Assembly (NCBI GenBank): GCA_900239685.1
Contig: OENT01000195.1
Coordinates: 1-64,000 of the forward strand
Reading direction: 5' to 3'
Length of the DNA: 64,000 bases
Source: Rotaria macrura
Taxonomy: Eukaryota; Rotifera; Eurotatoria; Philodinida; Philodinidae
This document shows, piece after piece, positions 1 through 11,925 of the stretch (position 1 is the stretch's first letter; every line of letters begins with the position of its first letter). A model generated the notes under the pieces. That model worked only from the letters and a program-made list of their open reading frames with translations, did no database searches and was not told the DNA's origin. Both the position numbers and the translations under genes were made by a program.

Positions 1-1430
1 AAATTTTGCCGTTCAACGCGTCAAAACAGAATTTTTCCATTTAGAGATTTAAAAAATCGCTTTCACGCGTTTATTTCTTGAATTTGTCAAGTAAACGGGT
101 TTTATAGCGTTGATTTTATGAATTTTCCAGTTCAACGCGTCAAAACAACGTTTTATCGTTTTCGTGTCTGCCTGGGAACCAGCGACACTGACTTCTTGAA
201 AGCTAGAGAATTTTCTACAAACCACTGGATTTTGACATAAATGCCAACAAGAAAGAGCAACGGTAATAGAGAGCTAACTTTGCTGGGGCCCATCCTAATT
301 TTCATTAATGAAGGCTATGGCCTACTATTCTGCAACACAGTTCAGGTCCATCTAATTAATAACTGTCTACGATCGAAACGCATCAATAACCTCGTGAGTG
401 ATTCATGCTCCCTGCGTTAAATGGATCTCCCACCAAAATCAAAACGATGGTTCAAGTCGAATATTGAGCTCCAAACGCGCCCGAAATCTACACATTGGAC
501 CCAATGGAATTAACATCAGAATTGGAAACTTATCATAATGCACTGGAAATGATGAACACAAGAAGTTACTCAAAATCGTCATTTAGGTCATCGAAAAAGA
601 AAACACTAACCGACTGGCAGATACATTTAAAATTTATTTTCAAAACACTAAGATTCCACAATTTTCCGTTCGCAGATAGTCAACAATCTCTGGATATCGG
701 GAGTTCTTATCATGATCTCACTGTATGGATTCATTCCCAGCAATTTCAAGAAAAATCAATTGGCAATGTATCTCTGGTATTCCTTTTCAAAGACATACTG
801 ACACTTTTATAATTTCCACAAGATCCTGTGATTTCTGCGGTTTACAAAACACAGCCGTTGGAAACCCACCGAATTATTTACATCTCATCATGATCTTCCT
901 CAGCCTAAGGATTCCTAAGAATTTCAGGCAATTTGGCCGAGATTTCGATCTCTGCAAACCCCACAATGAGATTCACATGCACTTTTATACTGTCTCGGGA
1001 AATCCTGCGATTTCATCACTTTCATTGGTTAGATCAGCATCCTTTCAGTGTGTTGAAGTGAGCGGAGTTCATCAATATCCTAAACTATTAAGACGAGCGA
1101 TGGTTGTTAAGAGTGGATTTCGACGGTTCTACATTGAACATTTCGAATCCTCAATAGTCAGCGATCAGCCATACACTTTTGTCGTCATGCTTCTTATCAA
1201 TTCCACCGGATGACGAATCATACTGAATGTAACATGTTCTAGATGGTATTTGATTGCCAGCTCTTCTCTGCATCAACTACCACACTCTCCCGCCCACATT
1301 TTTACCAGCTGCCGTCTTTCCGCTATATATTCTTTTTCATTTTTTTTGCACTCACCCCACGCAAATTTTATCGACCACACAAGCAATTAATTGTTTTTTG
1401 TATATGTTGCCTTATCTCATCTTGGCTTCC
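1..1430. other. Intergenic, no supported gene; imperfect direct repeat
   Basis: No reading frame here looks like a real protein; the longer ones (495-812, 725-1213) have no recognisable domain, and I see no convincing exon structure. The left edge holds two copies of a block containing TTCAACGCGTCAAAACA, at about 14-30 and 133-149, spaced about 119 bp apart. The flanks are partly similar (gaattttcca / gccg before the block). This looks like part of a dispersed or tandem repeat that continues off the left edge. Confidence 0.5.
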
Positions 1431-2320
1431 TTATTCATCGGATTTTAGATTCCATTGCTGTGCACAATGATTTTCCCAAATGACGACATAAAGATTACCG
1501 TGTCGATCGAATGACAAACCTTCGGGCCCACTAAGTTCGTTCGATTGTCCTCCTCCACCGTTTCCACCAACAATGACACTTCCCTGTATGGCTCCTTTGA
1601 GCCAACGCATGATTCGAGCATTCCCCCCATCAGGCACATAGACAGTGCCCAATTGATGGACAACGACTCCTCGAGGACGTGACAATTGATTGAGACCATT
1701 TCCTTCTCCTTGACCACCAGCCACGACAATGCCTTGTTTTGCACCTTCCACCCATTTCATCACACGATGATTCAACCAGTCAGACACGTACACTGAATGA
1801 TCTCGATCGACGAAGACGTATCGTAGGAAAGAGAGTTGATCGAGACGATCTCCACGTCCATTGCTACCTGCAACCACTGTTCCTTGAGATTCTCCTCTTC
1901 GATATCGTCTCACTTCAGCTTTTCCATCTTCAGTGACATAGAGAGATCCATTCTCGTCCATTGTCAAACCCCAACAACCGATGCTGGAGATGATCGTTTC
2001 TCCACTTGTCCCATTTCGACGAGGCCATCGAACCACTCTTCTATTCGAACGATCGCAGATGATGAGACTATCAGTATCTTTGTCGACAATCACATCTCAT
2101 GGGTCAGACAACTGATGAGCTCCACTTCCTTTTCCATTTCCACGGGCAACCACTTGACCACTCGTTGCACCCGATTTCCATTTCATAATGCGATGATTGT
2201 CTTCGTCAGCGACATAGACAGTTTGATCATCATCAACATACAAACCGTATGGACAAGAGAGTTGATTGATTGCATTTCCTCCAGCCACGGTTGCAACGAG
2301 TTGCTTTCATCGCTGATCGA
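1431..2320 (-). pseudogene. NHL-repeat protein remnant with internal stop codons
   Basis: Read on the minus strand, this encodes a string of NHL beta-propeller repeats of the bdelloid type. The recurring pattern is VAGGxGxGxxxNQLxxPxGVxVD, then VYVxDxxNHRxMxW. At least four repeats are visible. The reading frame is broken: an in-frame TGA lies at 2097-2099 where the repeat expects an Arg codon (HQLSDP-stop-DVIVDKD; a CGA to TGA change fits). A second TGA at 2307-2309 stands where W would be expected (FDQR-stop-KQLVATVAGG). The 3' end is intact, with TAA at 1431-1433. I see no upstream signal-peptide or membrane exon. Two in-frame stops inside well-conserved repeats make a pseudogene the best reading. 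Alternatives are a truncated 220-residue product starting after the first stop, or a sequencing error. NHL propellers usually mediate protein or ligand binding. Confidence 0.75.
2097..2099 (-). other. Nonsense codon in the NHL remnant
   Basis: On the minus strand the codon is TGA inside the repeat HQLSDP-x-DVIVDKD. Other repeats of the same gene carry Arg at this place (LSRPRGVVV). A single C to T change in CGA explains the stop. Confidence 0.7.
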
Positions 2321-4914
2321 AAGGAATACTCGTGATGAATATGATTATGGGCGTGGGTACCAACGAAGCGACCAAAAACAATTATATCCATAGCTACACT
2401 CGCACAGTCCGTCAAATATTCGAGAAAAAGATCAATATTTTGCCATTCGCAGCATCAGAATTTCATTCCTATACAATTCAGTTGCCTGAAATACTTGTGG
2501 TTGATTCAGATTGTAGGGATCATTTCGATTTATGCATCTATTATATGTAAAAGTGTAGCTCTGATAGTGAAAACGACTGAATATTCTCTAATATGTACTT
2601 GAAATTAAATGAATCTGAGTATTGTGGTATACACGAATACAGCAGAAGACAGGCCTGTAACGAAATCAAGGATAGATGGTTTCGTTACTACTGCAGTATT
2701 TATTTTATTATGATGTTTTTAGGAACTGAAGGATTAGTGTTACCGCTATCCTCTGTGTACGATGTTCACTACACTACTTCATCACTACAGCTCTGCGTAT
2801 TTCGCACAGAACACAAGTTTATATAGGAGGAAGGAAATTAGAGAGAAGAGAGAAAAGGTTGAGTTAAGGTCAAAATGAGCAGGGAGTAGCTATCAGTCAC
2901 GAGGTCAGAATATATATCAACATAGTGACCGACTGTTCTAACATATATTGACTGATAGAATAGCACATCGGCCGTGACCTTATTATCGATACAAGGCCCT
3001 GACCTAAGGAATTTCACATGATGTTTTAGTCTCTGAAGTGCTATCTACATTTAAAGATTGACTTTAGATCTGCTCTAAATGAGGTCAAAGCGAGCCCCTC
3101 ATCAATGGCTAGAGACTTCAAAATTTTAACTTCAAATTTTATGGAAACGAATATCTTGCTTGATAGTATTCCTGAAAATCTTTTGAAGAACTTCTCTCTG
3201 TGTTAAATGCATTAGGACAAGTTCCTTCAGAGTTGAATTCTTTATCGAATGACATATAAAACCTACTCAAATACTTTCTTACACGTGACTCATGATCTTA
3301 ATAACTGATAGTCTCAAATTTGGTAATTCGATAAAAAATAGTGCTTATATATTGATGATTATAAATAACCTTAAACTCCGTATATTAAACTGAAATTTAT
3401 ATGGATGTCAAAGAGCGGCGTTTCCAACAACAGGTGAAAATTTGATGCCGATCAGGCATTTTTTCAAACAGGTCCCCTATGTAACGATTGCCATCCATTT
3501 GCTGGTATTTTGCATTTTTCACTTTGTTAGACAACGTTTTTGATTCTTTTGAGTTTATCAATGGATAGGAATCGAAAATTTAACCTCACAGACCGAATTT
3601 GACTCTGCGGTAAGCCTAAGTTTGTGGCGAATTACAATAGATATTAACTTAATAAAAAAATTAGGCTATTTTGAAGACCACAATAGCCGAACATTTCTTA
3701 AATGATATTTTTTTCTGTTCAAAAGGCCCTTATTCGAAAAGAACACGTAATTCAAAACGCAGTTTTGAGACTGACAAATACTCTGAGTCAGCACTCTTCA
3801 TTCTACAAATGGCACATGCTTTGAAAATGGTTTTGACAAGAAAAGATTTTTCGAGATATGTGTATGACGCCATAGGTATAAGAAAACTGAAAGTCTTTTC
3901 TGGAAATAAACCCGTAAAGTATGATCAAGGTTCAGTTGTGATCAAAACTAGATGTTAACGGGTGGAATCTGAGCGGGCCAGAAAACGACATTGCCCGTCC
4001 AACTCCTTTGTGTTACGCCTTTTTTGTCCTAAGAATATCATTATAGACATCCATAGAAACGATACTCATTCCAGTCTTGTAGAATCTGTTTCATTCTTGT
4101 TAATATTGATCATCTTTTCGGCAATTCATTATGTTAAATAGCGCAAAGAGCTTGCTGACTATTTTGATTTTTAAAACCAATCGAACTTTAACTTGAATGT
4201 GCCAATAACTTGTTCTATTCATACGCATAATAAATTCGACTACTCAGAACATTGCTGACTTAATGTAGGAGATGTAATGAACAACGCTTTAGGATTCTAA
4301 TTATACACAGCAGGATCTTGGAACTTTTAACTTTTATCTGGAATACTCATCGATGAGATTCAAAATGTATTTTCTTGAATTTCGTATACTTGGCTTTTTA
4401 ACGACTAAATTTGATTATCAGAACATGTGATCTCATGGCCCATTGTAACAAATAGGATTGTGTCAACAATAGCTTCAATTCGATATCGAAAATGCTCAGC
4501 TATGTATAGTCGACTGATTTTAAGAATATGATAAGGTAGCGAGAAGAAAGCAAATGATAAAGAATTCTACGACTTAATTAGAAAAATATTAGTAAAAATG
4601 ACGTATAAATACAACATGAATCACCATCACTGGACTCTTACGCCACAAATACTGATAGATTTTCGCATGGTTTAGCTATATTACAGGAAGTATCATTAGT
4701 TCTCTGAAAACTGGTTTCTATGTACACTTCAAATACTTGTTAAAAACGAAGTCAGATGGGACGACTGTGGTGTAATGCGTGATAATTAGTAGTATTTCTC
4801 CATGTTGGCTTCTTATCTGGCATGAGAAAATTAAGAGAAGATGACGAAGAACACCATTTAATAGTGAAAATAATGCGGAAAATCTACCGTTTCTCTGGTA
4901 GAACAGTCCGATAG
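2321..4914. other. Intergenic, no supported gene
   Basis: I find no domain or exon chain in this 2.6-kb AT-rich stretch. The longest open frame (3671-3958, plus, 95 codons) has no recognisable motif, no splice context and composition like its surroundings, so I do not call it a gene. Confidence 0.5.
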
Positions 4915-4916
4915 TA

Positions 4917-5341
4917 CACTGTAAAAAATACGCGCAGAATAATAAACCCTTCAAAAGGGTTGATGAATTTCATAAACCCTTTGAGTTTATAAACCCTACG
5001 AAGGGTATATTGTACGTTGCATTTTTATAAACCCTTTAGGGTATATGAGCAGTAATATACCCTTAAAAGGTACATTAACTTCATAAACCCTTCGAATGAG
5101 GGTTTTTTATTCTACGTTTTCTTTAGAAGGGTACAGTAATAAACCCTCATTCGAAGGGTTTATGAAGTTAATGTACCTTTTAAGGGTATATTACTGCTCA
5201 TATACCCTAAAGGGTTTATAAAAATGCAACGTATAATATACCCTTCGTAGGGTTTATAAACTCAAAGGGTATATGAAAGGGTTTATGAAATTCATCAACC
5301 CTTTTGAAGGGTTTATTATTCTGCGCGTATTTTTTACAGTG
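4917..5341. mobile_element. 425-bp foldback/MITE-like element with TA duplication
   Basis: The left arm (4917-5105) and right arm (5141-5341) are near-perfect reverse complements around a 35-bp loop. The termini read CACTGTAAAAAATACGCGC and its complement, and each end is flanked by TA (4915-4916 and 5342-5343). That fits a target duplication of the Tc1/mariner type. The arms differ mainly by a 12-bp insertion (TATATGAAAGGG) in the right arm and a few substitutions. The arms are filled with copies of TATAAACCCT/AGGGTTTATA, a telomere-like motif. There is no coding capacity, so movement would need a transposase supplied in trans. The superfamily assignment is inferred from the TA flanks only. 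Confidence 0.85.
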
Positions 5342-5343
5342 TA

Positions 5344-7139
5344 AGGTGCACCTTACTTCTCGATTGTTGCTTTTCTAATATTCGTCCCCAAAAAGATGAC
5401 AATACGATTGCATCTTGCTCTTCTCATTATAGAGACATATGGAGCTAATTCAATTGCACTATGTCTTTTACGATTGAAAGGCATGCATTAAACATCACCA
5501 TAGCTATTCCCGTTGGGACCATAGATTCAAAAGCTTTGCGGTACAACATAATATAGTATTAGTAGTAGGATACAAACATCATAAGACTTTGATACTTTAC
5601 AAAAGTATGACAGAAATCAGCATATTATTTATGTCATTTTCCTTTCAGTTTCCCTATAAAATTAGTTGCTAATAACAAAATGACGGAATAAACTACGTCC
5701 TATATCACTGACTGGGCAGGCTAGAATATATTCTCGGATCTAAATTATAGTTACAGGCATGAGTTAAGAATAGCATAAGCTCTACAATTGATAAGGATAG
5801 GACTTTTTATTTTCTCAATTTTTTTTAAAACTAATTGTTTAAAATTGCGCTACATACGTTTGTCTTTGATATTATATAAGGGCGAAAATTTCTTTGAAAT
5901 ATAGAACTTAAGAACAGTCTGACCTTATAGAGATAGTCTATTGGCTATATTGGCTTCATCCTTCTCTGCGTTTTTTCTCTTTTCTCCTTTCAGTTTCGAT
6001 CGATAAGTATTTTTCTTTCCTCGTCATTTTTGTCTCTTGCCATTTTTCTTTTCTTTTTGTCTAGTTCCGACTGCTACATTTTTTTCTAGCCCTGCGAATT
6101 ACATTCAGCCACTTTTTGTGTTCTTTCCATAACTATTAGCTCATTACTCTTTTGTCCTCACGCGTGTCAGCAATTCTTCTTCTATGTTGTTTTCGAAAAA
6201 TGTTATCTCTATCTGAAAGATTGAGACCTAGGTAACTGATGACAATGAATGTGGTATAGTATTGCTCAATCTAGTAGAATTCTTTCAGTATGTCTTCTTA
6301 TTTTTACATTGGACGTAGTAGTCAATCTATTTTCTGGCTCGCATATTCTTAATTTTGAATATTAATTGTAACGATTAGTAGAGACGGGTAGTATGGAAAT
6401 AGAAGCATAACAACATTATCAAAGGATGAAGCTTAATCAAATAACTGCTGTTGTTTTTAAATATGTCACAATTTCTGTATCTTAATTAATATGGTAGTAT
6501 TCGGATGTTGCAATAAATCATTATCGATTGTATTAGATTTCTGAGTTTCGATAAAATATTTTAAAAACATAATAATTTACAAAAATTTTCAAAGAAAAAA
6601 TAGTGAGACGTTATGTTGTTCTTTGTCTTTTACACATAAGCAATATCGCGCCTAGAGCATAATACGGATATTCGTCTCATATAAACATTTGAAGATAAAT
6701 TTGCGCTAAGTGTGAAGTGGATCTAAAATTGAAGAGCCACATCTGAGCGATGAGTTTGAAAAAATTCAAAATACAATGATCGAAGTAAACCAATTCGAAT
6801 ACTGATGTGTTTTATTTGAGTGCGATATGAATAAAAATTTCTGATATGATCTTAAATAGGTGACAGACAAATCCAAAAATGATATTACTAATTTTAGACG
6901 AAAATTTCTTAGTTTACCGATTATATGGTATGATTGATCATTAAAAGCATAAATTTAATTTTCAATACTTTCCAAGGGTCTGGCTTTAAATACATAAATA
7001 TGCTACAATGGCCGTGTGTTTGTGGATCCTAAATATCTTGTCTTCCAAATGAACTACTTTGTAAAAATGTTATCAAGTATATTGTGAGCTTCATGAAATT
7101 ACTTAACTAAGTGGAGTTTTTATCTTGAAACAACATTAG
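5344..7139. other. Intergenic, no supported gene
   Basis: AT-rich sequence with pyrimidine-rich patches (about 5950-6200) and no convincing exon on either strand. Confidence 0.5.
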
Positions 7140-7418
7140 CAAAAATATCTCACGCAACAATTCTATCCAATTAATACAGCACTATCACCTATGATGCGTG
7201 CAGATCACAACGGAAATCCAATAGGCACGGTTATTTACCAGCCAGTCCAACCACTGGCTCGTATATGGACGTCTTCTCCTTCGAGGCGTAGAAAAATTGC
7301 TCTCAGCATTATCGTCTCGCTTGCTATTTTGGCTGTTGTTTTCGGAATCACTAACAATTTATTTGGTATAGCATGGGCAAAAATAACTGGTAAAAAGAAC
7401 GACTTTTCGGCATTCTAA
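7140..7418 (+). CDS. Small single-pass membrane protein or terminal exon, unrecognised
   Basis: An ATG at 7191 opens a 75-codon frame ending at 7418. It has a polar, proline-containing start (NPIGTVIYQPVQPLARI), a basic patch (SPSRRRK), one strongly hydrophobic segment (about residues 38-57, LSIIVSLAILAVVFGI) and a short polar tail. The frame stays open upstream to about 7140, right after a TAG that could be an acceptor (ACATTAG), and the extra residues (YLTQQFYPINTALSP) resemble real protein. It may therefore be the last exon of a spliced gene whose 5' exons I could not find. Topology is inferred from hydropathy only. I do not recognise the family. Confidence 0.35.
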   Translation, partial: QKYLTQQFYPINTALSPMMRADHNGNPIGTVIYQPVQPLARIWTSSPSRRRKIALSIIVSLAILAVVFGITNNLFGIAWAKITGKKNDFSAF

Positions 7419-7862
7419 TTATAAGTGAGAGTGCAGGTTCGTAGTTTTGCTAAACTATAAATACGATTATGAGTTTCTCAAAAGTTGTACAACTTGTATT
7501 TCCCAATCAATCTATATGATGGGCTAAATTAAGACCAGTGAAATTAATTTTATGAATTCTTTTAGTGATTGAACTTTCCAGGTTCAAAGTTTAGGGTCAA
7601 ATTTTCAATACATCTGTTGTGAAAAACTCAAACAAGAATTCATTATCGTAGCATTCTTATCTAAGTTAAAGTATTAGATCATCATATCACATAAACTACG
7701 TATATTCGCACCCAAAAATGATATCAAAAATAAAATTAAGATTGATTTCTAAAATCTTTTTCGATTCGCGATAGAGTTTTACTGGGTCGTTTTATGCTAG
7801 CGAACTTCAAATGTTAGCAGATACCAATTTAACTTATGTCTTTAGATTTCTAAGCGATCTAA
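7419..7862. other. Intergenic, upstream of the arrestin-domain gene
   Basis: AT-rich; no feature recognised. Any missing 5' exon of the downstream arrestin-domain gene would lie here. Confidence 0.4.
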
Positions 7863-7889
7863 GAGAAATATCAAGCATTTTATAATCGA

Positions 7890-8873
7890 ATAGGTACGAG
7901 TACCGGCAAAATATTGGGATGGGATATCATATGTCGGTTCAATGACCGAGACAAGACTGAATATGCGACTGGTGAAATAGTTTCGGGTACGGTTGAATTC
8001 GTCAATAGTGGTCAACCGAGCTTGAAATTGAAAAATATCCACGCAAAGCTGGTTGGTGAGCTTGTCTTCTCCATTTATCAAGCAAACAGTAAAGGAAAAA
8101 AGGAAGAAAAATATGAAATGGTATTCTTCGAGGATTGGCTCATTCCAAACTCTATTAATAAACAGGCTGAATTTGTCTTCCCACTTGGCAGTCACACTTG
8201 GCCGTTTAGTGTTCGTCTTGAGAATGACCTTCCATCTTCGACCAAACAGACCAGAGATCACGGGCCCTTTGTCCGTTACTTTATTCAAATTCAAATGGAT
8301 CGAGCAGAATGGTACAAGGCGAGTATTTATAAAGAATTTCCTATTTTTGTTCAATATCATTCGTCGTCGCCTATCCATGTGGCAAAAGTCGAGAATCAAA
8401 ATGATAATCAGACTGATATTCATGTCTACGCTATTATTCACAATAATATTGTCATTGTTGGAAAACATTTGAATTTTGATATTGATATACGCAATCCGAA
8501 TCGACTGGAGATAAGTAGAATATCGGCAGCTCTTGTTCAGATGTTGGAAATAAACAATCTACAAGAAGAACGAATTAGTCTATTGGACAGAGATCTTCTA
8601 AAAACCCAATCATTTCATGAACCAGAATTCTCTGGCAGTTTCGAATTTCATTTACCACGCACGATTCCTGCTACATACTCGTCCCTACTTCGTACGTTGC
8701 CTAATCCGACATTACTCACCGTGCGCTACGAGCTTTGGATCAGTGTTAACCCTGCTCATATTTTTAATACGTTGTATAACATCAAAATTCCCGTAATTGT
8801 CACGAACACAATCGAGAACATCAGCGGAGAAATTTTATCTTCAACCAATAACAAATCTCTTCGGTTGGATTGA
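7890..8873 (+). CDS. Arrestin-domain-containing protein, start codon not found
   Basis: A single open frame ends with TGA at 8871-8873. It encodes about 320 residues with the arrestin fold: an N-terminal domain (GEIVSGTVEF near the start, LENDLPSS in the middle) and a C-terminal domain (HVYAIIHNNIVIVG onward). Alpha-arrestins are adaptors linking membrane receptors and transporters to ubiquitin ligases and endocytosis. No PPxY motif is seen in this copy. The frame is open from 7863, but no ATG precedes the conserved start. The codon where Met would be expected, at 7890-7892, is ATA, in a context reading I-GTSTGKILGW. Either the start codon was lost, a 5' exon is missing, or a non-AUG start is used. 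The family call is firm; functionality is uncertain. Confidence 0.75.
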   Translation: MGTSTGKILGWDIICRFNDRDKTEYATGEIVSGTVEFVNSGQPSLKLKNIHAKLVGELVFSIYQANSKGKKEEKYEMVFFEDWLIPNSINKQAEFVFPLGSHTWPFSVRLENDLPSSTKQTRDHGPFVRYFIQIQMDRAEWYKASIYKEFPIFVQYHSSSPIHVAKVENQNDNQTDIHVYAIIHNNIVIVGKHLNFDIDIRNPNRLEISRISAALVQMLEINNLQEERISLLDRDLLKTQSFHEPEFSGSFEFHLPRTIPATYSSLLRTLPNPTLLTVRYELWISVNPAHIFNTLYNIKIPVIVTNTIENISGEILSSTNNKSLRLD

Positions 8874-11800
8874 CTCTGTTTGTTTGTCTATTTTAAAATT
8901 TGATTCAAGGACATTCGTGAGCGACTTGCTATCTGAAGGTTTATCTATAGCTACATTAAACCAGCACAATAAACATGTACTTTTCTAATTACTAACGTTT
9001 ATGTAATTTTGTGCTCATTCTTGACTGTGAAAGTCAATCAATATAGTCCTAAGAGATATAACAATTTTTAGCTGCATCACACAATAACAACATCATGATT
9101 TGGCTAGCTGTGATTCTGTCCGTTAAAGGAAGAACAAAGTTTAAAACAATTGGAATCATCAGTAGCGTGACTGAGAGGATAAATACCATATATTATCTTG
9201 TATTCAAATTACAGACAGAGAAGTATAACGAAGTCTGAGAGTATTGAAATCTAACTTGCATTGACTGAATACCTGCCTATTTTTGAAATGCTTTGAAGGA
9301 TAAGTTATTGAAAATTAGAAAACCCAACACAAATAAACGCAGATAAAACTTAAAATGATGGGAAAACTAATTTCTTTTAATGATGCATCAAAGCCAAACT
9401 CGAGCGCTATTTAAATAATATTCGTTGAAAAAGAAACTTAAATTTTCAACTAATTTCCCTCCGAATGGGACCAACAGCAGTTCGCAGTATCATTACACAA
9501 GAATGAATTCTCAGTACTAAAGTATTCATAGGATTTAATGGATGATTCAGCTAGACAAAACTTGACGTTTAGCTTTTGATTGCGTTATAGATTGCATCTT
9601 CAAGCAAAATAAAATGCATAGATTACACAGATGCTGTTCTATGATCAATATACACTGTATAATTTTGATTCCATCCTCTGAAAGAGCATTAAATTATAAA
9701 ACTGTAAATATAGAGGTTTTCACCGAAATCGTTTAAAAACAAACACACACCTTCATTGTTCATACTATCTACTATTATAATTCACGTCATACTTGTTGAT
9801 GAATATGCAATTTAAAAATACTTTGGAGAAAGAATTGTTCAAGAATTTGTCAGGATGTTAGTTGAAAGAATGCGCATGATTTTCATGATCGAGATCTTGC
9901 AATCTATTTCAAACACAATAAGTTGTAGAGTTTAATTCTCTGAACGATCTGTTGTATAGAACGGTTGTGTGGGATTTTATCTATCATTCTAGTAGTACGA
10001 AACTGAAACATGGAACGACATATTGAGCGTTTCGTATGTATACGTATCACACGTGTTTGTCTACAACGAACATCAACGATGATCTGCTGAAATAGTAATG
10101 AAATTATAGTTGATATTCTGAAATATTTCATATCAGAATTAAGGTTGTGAGTAGACGTGTTTGAGAACAGTAGACAGATCGTTGCTGTTTGCTTTGTATC
10201 GGTGTTGGATGGCTGCAAATTAAATAACGATTTTTAGGACAATTTTTGTTTAAAATATATCTCTGAACAGAGTTATCTGATAAAATATAGCAGTGTAAAA
10301 TAGAACCAAGCGATGAGAAAATTGTTCCACTTAAAGTAGAAATGCTTCACCGCACATAATATCGCTAAAAAAGCAGAAATGGAAAAATACCTGTATTTGC
10401 TTATAAGTTGTCTATTTCTGCTCATGATAGTAGACATCACTGGAGCATCATAGAAATATATTTTTTTGTTGATTATATTTATGTCGAATAAATATCTCCT
10501 TGTCAGCGTATATATCATTCATTGATTTCTAATTGGAAACACGTATTAATTTAGTCATTTCTGCTTGAATCGAAACGACTTCTCGATTTTCGAGGATACT
10601 GTTCATCCTTCATCTTGCTATGTACGAAAAAACACCAAGACCAACATACGAACCTGTACTAGCGTCGTTTACAATCATATTGTGTGATCATTTTTATTCG
10701 TCATTTATTCTTGTATGCGCTTGTACACAGTCATGAACTTTAAATCGGGAAAGTTTCGATCATTTACTATTATGAATAGTTATACCAATGTTACATGGTT
10801 TAGCTGTGCTATTAACTTTATTCTAAAGTCATATATAATGTCTCTAATTCAGTCTTGATACTTCATATTCATTGTCTTTCATTATTATCACCGATGTTTA
10901 TTTTAATTACTTTGATGAAGTACGTATTTAACAAAAATGTACTAGATGAATCATATGAATAGTTAACTTCATGAATAAAAACATTGAATTCACAAATGAA
11001 GGTAATTTGTATCGAACGAGACAACTACCTTCTTCTCTTCTTTTAACGAAAGTGAATCGCCAACATTCTACTCTTCCTCTTGTTGTGCGCTATGATGAAT
11101 CGAATGATGATGTGAAAAAGACGATAGTTAGTTGAGATCATCAATTTCATTCTTCCATTATGCAAATGAAAATTAGATTCAAATAAGAAATCAAGCAACA
11201 GTTAGAAGAATGGGTAGAAAAATAAGAAGTATCAAACTAATCAATTATTATCCAATCAAAAGTTTTTAGTTTTCATTTCTTTCAATCATGGATATTCGTA
11301 ACAGTAGACCCATAAATAATAACGAATGAAAGTCAATATTAATCTATGAATTTTCCCCTGGGTGTTGATCTCGGTATAATCTGTGATACTGTGCGCCAAT
11401 TTCTTTCCTATGACAGTGCGATCAGTGCAGTATTAGTATTATTCAATGGTTCCATCTGTCTGTGATATCAGTTGACAGTAAATGGAGCCTTAAAAACCCT
11501 CGTGATTGTTCATTTAGACAGATGTCACTCATGTCCATAATGCCAACTGTCACTATTGACAAATATTGCACTTTTGAGTCGAGGAAAGTAGAATCATGTT
11601 ACTATGATTCAATATATTCAACTTGTACTTACCAACAGTTTTTATCACAACTTTCTCTGGTGTTTTTCCATTGGATAAAGATAATCGACCATCCGTATGC
11701 CACCAAAGGACTACTTTTTTTATGCTGAATTGTTCTGTTGCCTGTTTCTGCATCAAGCAGTATTTACTTTTTTTCCAACTTCCATTAAATTGAATTCCGT

Positions 11801-11919
11801 TGCTTACTTGTTACAATTTCTTTTCAGTTCAACGTACTAGTTTCACAAGATATGTAATCTTCAAAAAGAAATACATCAAATAATCAAGAAGTAGTAAAGG
11901 TTTTAGTTTTTTCTTCTTA
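8874..11919. other. Intergenic, no supported gene
   Basis: About 3 kb of AT-rich DNA. Minus-strand frames at 9904-10218, 10273-10518 and 11553-11756 were examined. None shows a recognisable domain or consistent splice signals. Confidence 0.45.
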
Positions 11920-11925
11920 GATGAT

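Noticed and set aside
725..1213. 162-codon plus-strand frame
   Set aside because: No domain, no splice context, and composition like the surrounding non-coding DNA.
5106..5140. Interstitial telomere at the AAACCCT-rich block
   Set aside because: Units are irregularly spaced inside mirror-image arms with TA flanks, so a foldback transposon explains it better.
8053..8472. A 139-codon plus-strand gene and a 208-codon minus-strand gene (7842-8468)
   Set aside because: Both are other-frame readings of the arrestin-domain gene.
11553..11756. Minus-strand frame with VVLWWHTDGRLSLSNG
   Set aside because: It looks somewhat protein-like, but there is no domain match, no neighbouring exon and no splice support.
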